From the NCBI RefSeq assembly GCF_002209555.1, contig NZ_NJIF01000002.1:558001-622000 (forward strand): 64,000 nucleotides of DNA. The letters are read 5' to 3'. Made by a program: the position numbers and the translations under genes. Every line of letters begins with the position of its first letter. Position 1 is the stretch's first letter. This DNA is from Achromobacter insolitus (GTDB lineage: Bacteria; Pseudomonadota; Gammaproteobacteria; Burkholderiales; Burkholderiaceae_B). This document shows, piece by piece, positions 60,155 to 64,000 of this stretch. Under the pieces are notes generated by a model. The model had not been told where the DNA came from. It saw nothing but the letters and a program-made list of their open reading frames with translations, and made no database searches.

Positions 60155-60517
60155 ATGCATATCCAAGCTGCTATTCCCATCCTGCGCATTTTCTCCGTCG
60201 AGAAGGCGCGCGAGTTCTATCTGGATTTCCTCGGGTTCGAGTGGGACTGGGAGCATCGCTTCGAGCCGGGCATGCCGCTGTATGCGCAAGTGCATCGCGG
60301 CGACCTGACGCTGCACCTGAGCGAACACCACGGCGATGCCACGCCCGGGTCCGCGGTGTTCGTGCGGATGCGGGGCGTGGACGAGTTCCAGGCCGAGGTC
60401 AACGCCAAGGGCTATGGCTATATGCGGCCGGGCGTGGAAGAGATGCCCTGGGGGCGAGTGATGACCGTCATCGATCCGTTCGGGAATCGGCTGAGCTTCT
60501 GCGAATCATCCGACTAG
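60155..60517 (+). CDS. Glyoxalase/bleomycin-resistance-type VOC protein
   Basis: 120-residue single-subunit VOC protein of the glyoxalase-superfamily type. It opens AAIPILRIFSVEKAREFYLD and has LSEHHGDATPGSAVFVRM and the C-terminal DPFGNRLSFCE. At half the size of full glyoxalases it would work as a dimer. The start at 60155 (MHIQAAIPIL) matches the family; an upstream ATG adds eight unrelated residues. The stop shares CTAG (60514-60517) with the convergent livF stop. Function undetermined. Confidence 0.88.
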   Translation: MHIQAAIPILRIFSVEKAREFYLDFLGFEWDWEHRFEPGMPLYAQVHRGDLTLHLSEHHGDATPGSAVFVRMRGVDEFQAEVNAKGYGYMRPGVEEMPWGRVMTVIDPFGNRLSFCESSD

Positions 60518-61206
60518 ACGCCCAGGTAGCGCTGTGCGAGCTCGGGCTGCGCGGCGAGTTCCGCCGGGCTGCCCTGCCACACGACGCGGCCTTTTTCCAG
60601 GACGTGGTGGCGGTCGACGAGGGTGGCCATTTCCTTCAGGTTCTTGTCGATCACCAGAATCGTCTGCCCTTCCTCCTTAAGGCGGCGCAGGCAGTTCCAT
60701 ATCTCCTGGCGGATCAGCGGGGCCAAGCCTTCGGTAGCTTCGTCCAGGATAAGCAGGCGTGGATTGATGAGGAGCGCGCGCCCGACGGCGAGCATTTGCT
60801 GTTCGCCGCCGGACAGGGTGCGGGCGGACTGGGCGCGGCGTTCCTTCAGGCGGGGGAACAGGTCGAAGACGCGGCCCACGTGCCAGCCGGCGCGTGCGTT
60901 GCGGGCGGTGGCGATCAGGTTTTCTTCCACTGACAACGAGCCGAAGACGCGGCGTCCTTCGGGCACCAGGCCGATGCCCAGCTGCGCGATGCGATGCGGC
61001 GGATGCCCCGCTATGGCCTGGCCGTCGAGCAAGATGTTGCCGCCTTGCGCGGGCAGCATGCCCATGATGGTTTTCACGGTGGTGGTCTTGCCCATGCCGT
61101 TGCGTCCGATCAGGGACACGACTTGCCGCGCGGCAATGTCCAGGTCTACGCCGAACAGCACTTTGCTGGCGCCGTAACCGGCTTGCAGTTGCTTGACTTG
61201 CAGCAT
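60514..61206 (-). CDS. livF: Branched-chain-type ABC transporter ATPase (LivF-like)
   Basis: 230-residue ATPase with Walker A GRNGMGKTTT (K40), signature LSGGEQQMLAVGRAL and Walker B LLILDEATEGL. The stretch after Walker B reads ILVIDKNLKEMA, departing from the common LLVEQN. The start at 61206 shares one base with the livG stop (TGATG). Third LivF in the window, terminal gene of a third HAAT importer. Confidence 0.94.
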   Translation of the reverse strand: MLQVKQLQAGYGASKVLFGVDLDIAARQVVSLIGRNGMGKTTTVKTIMGMLPAQGGNILLDGQAIAGHPPHRIAQLGIGLVPEGRRVFGSLSVEENLIATARNARAGWHVGRVFDLFPRLKERRAQSARTLSGGEQQMLAVGRALLINPRLLILDEATEGLAPLIRQEIWNCLRRLKEEGQTILVIDKNLKEMATLVDRHHVLEKGRVVWQGSPAELAAQPELAQRYLGV

Positions 61207-61958
61207 CAGTCCTCCTCGCCCAGATAGGCGGCGCGCACGTCGGGGTGCCGGCGCACCTCGTCGGGTGTGCCGGTGAAGATCGTCTTGCCATAGACCAGCA
61301 CCGTGATGCGGTCGGCCAACGCGAAGACGGCGTCCATGTCGTGCTCTACCAGCAGGATGGCATAGCGGCCTTTTAGTTCCTGCAGCAGGGCGGTCATGCG
61401 TTGTGACTCTTCGGCGCCCATGCCTGCCATCGGCTCATCCAGCAGTAGCAGCGAGGCGTCCAGCGACAATGCCATCGCCAGTTCCAGCTGCCGCTTTTCG
61501 CCATGAGCCAACTCCGATACTCGGACGTGGGCGCGGCCGCCCAGGCCCACGCGTTCCAGCGCCTGTCTGGCAGGCTGGCGCAGTTGCGGCAGGCGGCGGG
61601 CATTCTTCCACAGGTTGAAGCCGCCGGGGCTGTGAGCCTGCACGGCCATGGCGACGTTGTCCTCGGCGGTAAAGGCGGGATAAAGCTGGCTGATCTGGAA
61701 CGAGCGCGCCAATCCGGCGGCGGGGCGCTTGTGCGCCGGCATGCGGGTGATGTCGTGGCCGTCCAGCAGGATGCCGCCCGCATCCGGCAGGATTTCGCCA
61801 CTGATCTGCGACAGCAACGTGGTCTTGCCCGCGCCGTTGGGGCCGATGAGCGCATGCAGTTCTCCGGGCAGGACCTGCAAATTGACGCCTTGGGTTGCGC
61901 GTACCGCGCCGAAGGATTTTTGCAGGTCGCGGATTTCCAGCTTGGGGTGATCAGTCAT
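61206..61958 (-). CDS. livG: Branched-chain-type ABC transporter ATPase (LivG-like)
   Basis: 250-residue ATPase with Walker A GPNGAGKTTL (K45), signature AHGEKRQLELAMAL, Walker B LLLLDEPMAGMG and LLVEHDMDAV. The start at 61958 overlaps the livM stop by 8 bp (ATGACTGA). The frame is open further upstream inside livM, without similarity. Pairs with the livF downstream. Confidence 0.95.
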   Translation of the reverse strand: MTDHPKLEIRDLQKSFGAVRATQGVNLQVLPGELHALIGPNGAGKTTLLSQISGEILPDAGGILLDGHDITRMPAHKRPAAGLARSFQISQLYPAFTAEDNVAMAVQAHSPGGFNLWKNARRLPQLRQPARQALERVGLGGRAHVRVSELAHGEKRQLELAMALSLDASLLLLDEPMAGMGAEESQRMTALLQELKGRYAILLVEHDMDAVFALADRITVLVYGKTIFTGTPDEVRRHPDVRAAYLGEED

Positions 61959-62919
61959 GATGCTTGCCTCCCACCAGCCAACCATAGACGCCACGCTTGC
62001 CGAACAGCACCACCAGCACCAGCACCGGCCCCAGGATCAGCATCCAGTGTTCCGTCCATGCGGTGGCAACCTGTTCCAGGCCCAGGTACACAGCCACGCC
62101 CAATACCGGGCCGAAGATGGAGCCCATGCCGCCCAGGATGACCATGGCCATCAGTTCGCCGGACTTCTGCCAGGACGACATGTCGGGGCTGACGAATAGC
62201 GCGTAGTTGGCCCACAGCGCGCCCGCCAGGCCCGTGCCCGCGGCCGACAGAACGAAGGCGGTGAGCCGGTAGCGCAACGGCGCGAGGCCCAGGCCGATGC
62301 TGCGGCGAGGATTCTGCTTGATGCTTTGCAGCGCCATGCCGAAGGGCGAATTGACGATGCGGCGGCATGCCAGGACCCACGCCGTCATCAGCGCCAGGCA
62401 AACGTAATAGAAGGTGGCGGGGCTGTTCATATCCAGGCCGGGCAGGGTGTTGGGCGTGTCGATGGACAGGCCGTCGTCGCCGCCATACACCATCAGGCCG
62501 ACCAGGATGAAGTACAGCATCTGTCCGAATGCCAGCGTGATCATGATGAACTGCACGCCCGAGGTGCGCAGCGACAGGAAGCCCACCAGCAGTCCCGCCA
62601 GCGCGGCGCCGGCGATGGCCAGCGGCCACATCACCAGCGCCGAGCTGCTGCCGCTCCAGCCGAACAGGGTGTCGCCCTGGCCGAGATGAAATCCCGCGAT
62701 GCCGATCACGTAGCCACCCAGACCGAAGAAGGCGGCATGGCCGAAGCTGACCATGGCGCCGTAGCCCAGAATCAGATCCAGGCTGACCGCCGCGATGGCG
62801 TAGATGAGAAAGCGGGTCATCAGATTGATCAGGAAGCTCTCGCCCGTGGCCGACGCGATGGCCGGCACCAGGACAAACAGCAGCAGCCCGATCGTGTTGA
62901 CGATGGTTTTTCTGGTCAT
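61951..62919 (-). CDS. livM: Branched-chain-type ABC transporter permease (LivM-like)
   Basis: 322-residue permease with the LivM motif GYGAMVSFGHAAFFGLGGYV (about residues 52-71), VQFIMITLAFGQMLYF and the coupling loop QSIKQNPRRSIGLGLAPLRY before GELMAMVILGGMGSIFGPVL. The start at 62919 is 11 bp after the livH stop. Ends GVYGWLVGGKHHD. Confidence 0.95.
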   Translation of the reverse strand: MTRKTIVNTIGLLLFVLVPAIASATGESFLINLMTRFLIYAIAAVSLDLILGYGAMVSFGHAAFFGLGGYVIGIAGFHLGQGDTLFGWSGSSSALVMWPLAIAGAALAGLLVGFLSLRTSGVQFIMITLAFGQMLYFILVGLMVYGGDDGLSIDTPNTLPGLDMNSPATFYYVCLALMTAWVLACRRIVNSPFGMALQSIKQNPRRSIGLGLAPLRYRLTAFVLSAAGTGLAGALWANYALFVSPDMSSWQKSGELMAMVILGGMGSIFGPVLGVAVYLGLEQVATAWTEHWMLILGPVLVLVVLFGKRGVYGWLVGGKHHD

Positions 62920-62930
62920 GGATCTTGTTC

Positions 62931-63845
62931 CTATCGCTGCGCGGGCACGAGGCCGCGCGGCCTGAACAGCAGCACGATGGCCATCAGGATGTAGATGCTG
63001 GCCGAGACCAGGCTGGAACTCGCTGAATCCGACAGCTCCGGCGGCAGCAGCCGCGACATCCAGAACGGAATGTAGGCGCGCCCGAGCGCATCGGTCATGC
63101 CGATCATCAGCGAACCCACAAGGGCGCCGCGCACGGACCCCACGCCTCCCACGACGATGACGACGAAGGTGGTGATCAGGATGCGTTCACCCATGCCGAT
63201 TTCCACGGCCAGCAGCGGCGCCGCCATCACGCCGGCAAAGCCGCAAAGCAGGGCGCCAAGCGTGAAGATCAGGGTGAACAGCCGCTGGATGTTCACGCCC
63301 AGCGCATCGACCATTTCGCCGTCATCCGCCCCGGCGCGCACCAGCATGCCGACTCGCGTGCGCGAGATGAGCAGCCACAGTCCCAGCGCCACCAGCACGC
63401 CGGCGCCGATGAAGGCCAGGCGCATGAGGGGGTAGTTCAGGCCGGGCAGGAGCTCCACCGAGCCCGACAGGAACGGCGGGATGTCCATGAAGGGCGGGCT
63501 GCGGCCGAACAGCACGGTCACCATCTCGTTGGTGAACAAGGTCAGGCCCAGCGTGGCCAGCACCTGGTCCAGGTGATCGCGGCGATATAGATGGCGGATT
63601 ACCAGCAGTTCCACCACCAGACCATAGAGTGCGGCGCCAGCCAGCGCCGCCAGCAGGGCCGCCAGGAATGAGCCGGTTGCGGCGGCCGCGCTGGCGGCGC
63701 AGAACGCGCCCACCATGTAGAACGAGCCGTGCGTCAGGTTGATGACGTTCATGATGCCGAACACCAGCGTCAAGCCCGCCGACAGCAGGAACAGCAAAGC
63801 GCTGTACTGCAGGCCGTTCAAGACCTGCTCCAGGAACATCAGCAT
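62931..63845 (-). CDS. livH: Branched-chain-type ABC transporter permease (LivH-like)
   Basis: 304-residue permease with the LivH motif MNVINLTHGSFYMVGAFCA (about 32-50), the coupling loop AGADDGEMVDALGVNIQRLF and TFVVIVVGGVGSVRGALVGS. The start at 63845 has AAGGAG six bases upstream; an in-frame extension lies in the receptor/livH gap. The receptor gene upstream is cut by the window end. Confidence 0.94.
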   Translation of the reverse strand: MLMFLEQVLNGLQYSALLFLLSAGLTLVFGIMNVINLTHGSFYMVGAFCAASAAAATGSFLAALLAALAGAALYGLVVELLVIRHLYRRDHLDQVLATLGLTLFTNEMVTVLFGRSPPFMDIPPFLSGSVELLPGLNYPLMRLAFIGAGVLVALGLWLLISRTRVGMLVRAGADDGEMVDALGVNIQRLFTLIFTLGALLCGFAGVMAAPLLAVEIGMGERILITTFVVIVVGGVGSVRGALVGSLMIGMTDALGRAYIPFWMSRLLPPELSDSASSSLVSASIYILMAIVLLFRPRGLVPAQR

Positions 63846-63865
63846 GGGGGACTCCTTGTGGAGTG

Positions 63866-63880
63866 GGCCGGCGCCCGGCC
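63866..63880 (-). other. Stem-loop between receptor gene and livH
   Basis: GGCCGG-CGC-CCGGCC, in the 70-bp gap after the receptor stop. It is in the same position as the hairpins at 15289 and 44664, though shorter. Confidence 0.55.
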
Positions 63881-63914
63881 GGACTGCGCGCAATCCGCCG
63901 GGCGCGGCGCGGGA

Positions 63915-64000
63915 CTACATCTTGCAGTCGGCGGCGTGCACGTCGGTATGGTCGCGCGCGATGACCTTAAGGTTTTTGTAGACCAGCTTTCCGTCCGGGC
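63915..64000 (-). CDS. ABC transporter substrate-binding protein, C-terminal end only
   Basis: The last 28 codons of a gene that begins beyond the right edge. The visible end reads LVYKNLKVIARDHTDVHAAD then CKM and stop. The position directly upstream of livH and the cysteine-containing tail resemble Peripla_BP_6 receptors such as the one at 44713 (QATCKMQRPN), so it is most likely the receptor of the third importer. Confidence 0.8.
   Translation of the reverse strand, partial: PDGKLVYKNLKVIARDHTDVHAADCKM

Overview
The window is a stretch of high-GC chromosomal DNA whose gene content points to a beta-proteobacterium of the Alcaligenaceae, most likely Achromobacter or a close Bordetella relative. 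The grounds are three Bug-type periplasmic solute receptors, three branched-chain-type ABC importers, the cysI/DUF934 pair, a DUF2970 protein, dense catabolic operons and GC-rich intergenic repeats. This placement is inference. I see no rRNA, tRNA, insertion sequence, phage gene or CRISPR array.

Layout. 1-1376: a truncated Bug receptor divergent from an IclR regulator. 1373-3653: cysI and a DUF934 partner (sulfite reduction). 3787-4421: an eight-copy tandem array of an 82-bp GC-rich unit. 4455-7290: DUF2970, a LysR regulator and a DUF3100 membrane protein. 8057-18313: a long minus-strand catabolic operon (SDR, a complete ABC importer, two more SDRs, an FAD steroid-dehydrogenase-like enzyme, a GST) with a divergent GntR. 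18390-23700: carbonic anhydrase, FxLYD protein, PsiF, amidase, methyltransferase and an MmyB-type regulator. 23716-28037: GntR, TPP enzyme, SDR and a Bug receptor. 28053-32903: mutY and a giant indolepyruvate ferredoxin oxidoreductase. 34664-48647: a second catabolic operon (AroE-like dehydrogenase, ABC importer, SDR, fused E1, VOC protein, E2, E3) with a divergent SDR-GntR pair. 48910-54108: SAF-type oxidoreductase, nucleotidase, ThpR, CheD and ftsX/ftsE. 54399-58639: aapJQMP. 58817-64000: Bug receptor, VOC protein and a third ABC importer running off the end.

How it works together. Most of the window is uptake plus oxidation of small organic acids or cyclic compounds. Each catabolic block pairs a high-affinity receptor or ABC importer with SDRs and one committed enzyme (FAD dehydrogenase, TPP lyase or 2-oxoacid dehydrogenase). 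Three of the blocks carry a GntR regulator with visible palindromic operators in the divergent promoter. The substrates cannot be read from sequence.

The most unusual signal is non-coding. Two inverted ~320-bp elements (32941-33257 and 33357-33679) and a shortened third copy (59859-60067) share a conserved core enclosed by a long clamp stem. The clamp arms differ between copies but remain complementary, and a second 3' hairpin domain also shows compensatory changes. This is covariation typical of a structured RNA. All three copies are preceded, in element sense, by strongly C-depleted DNA.
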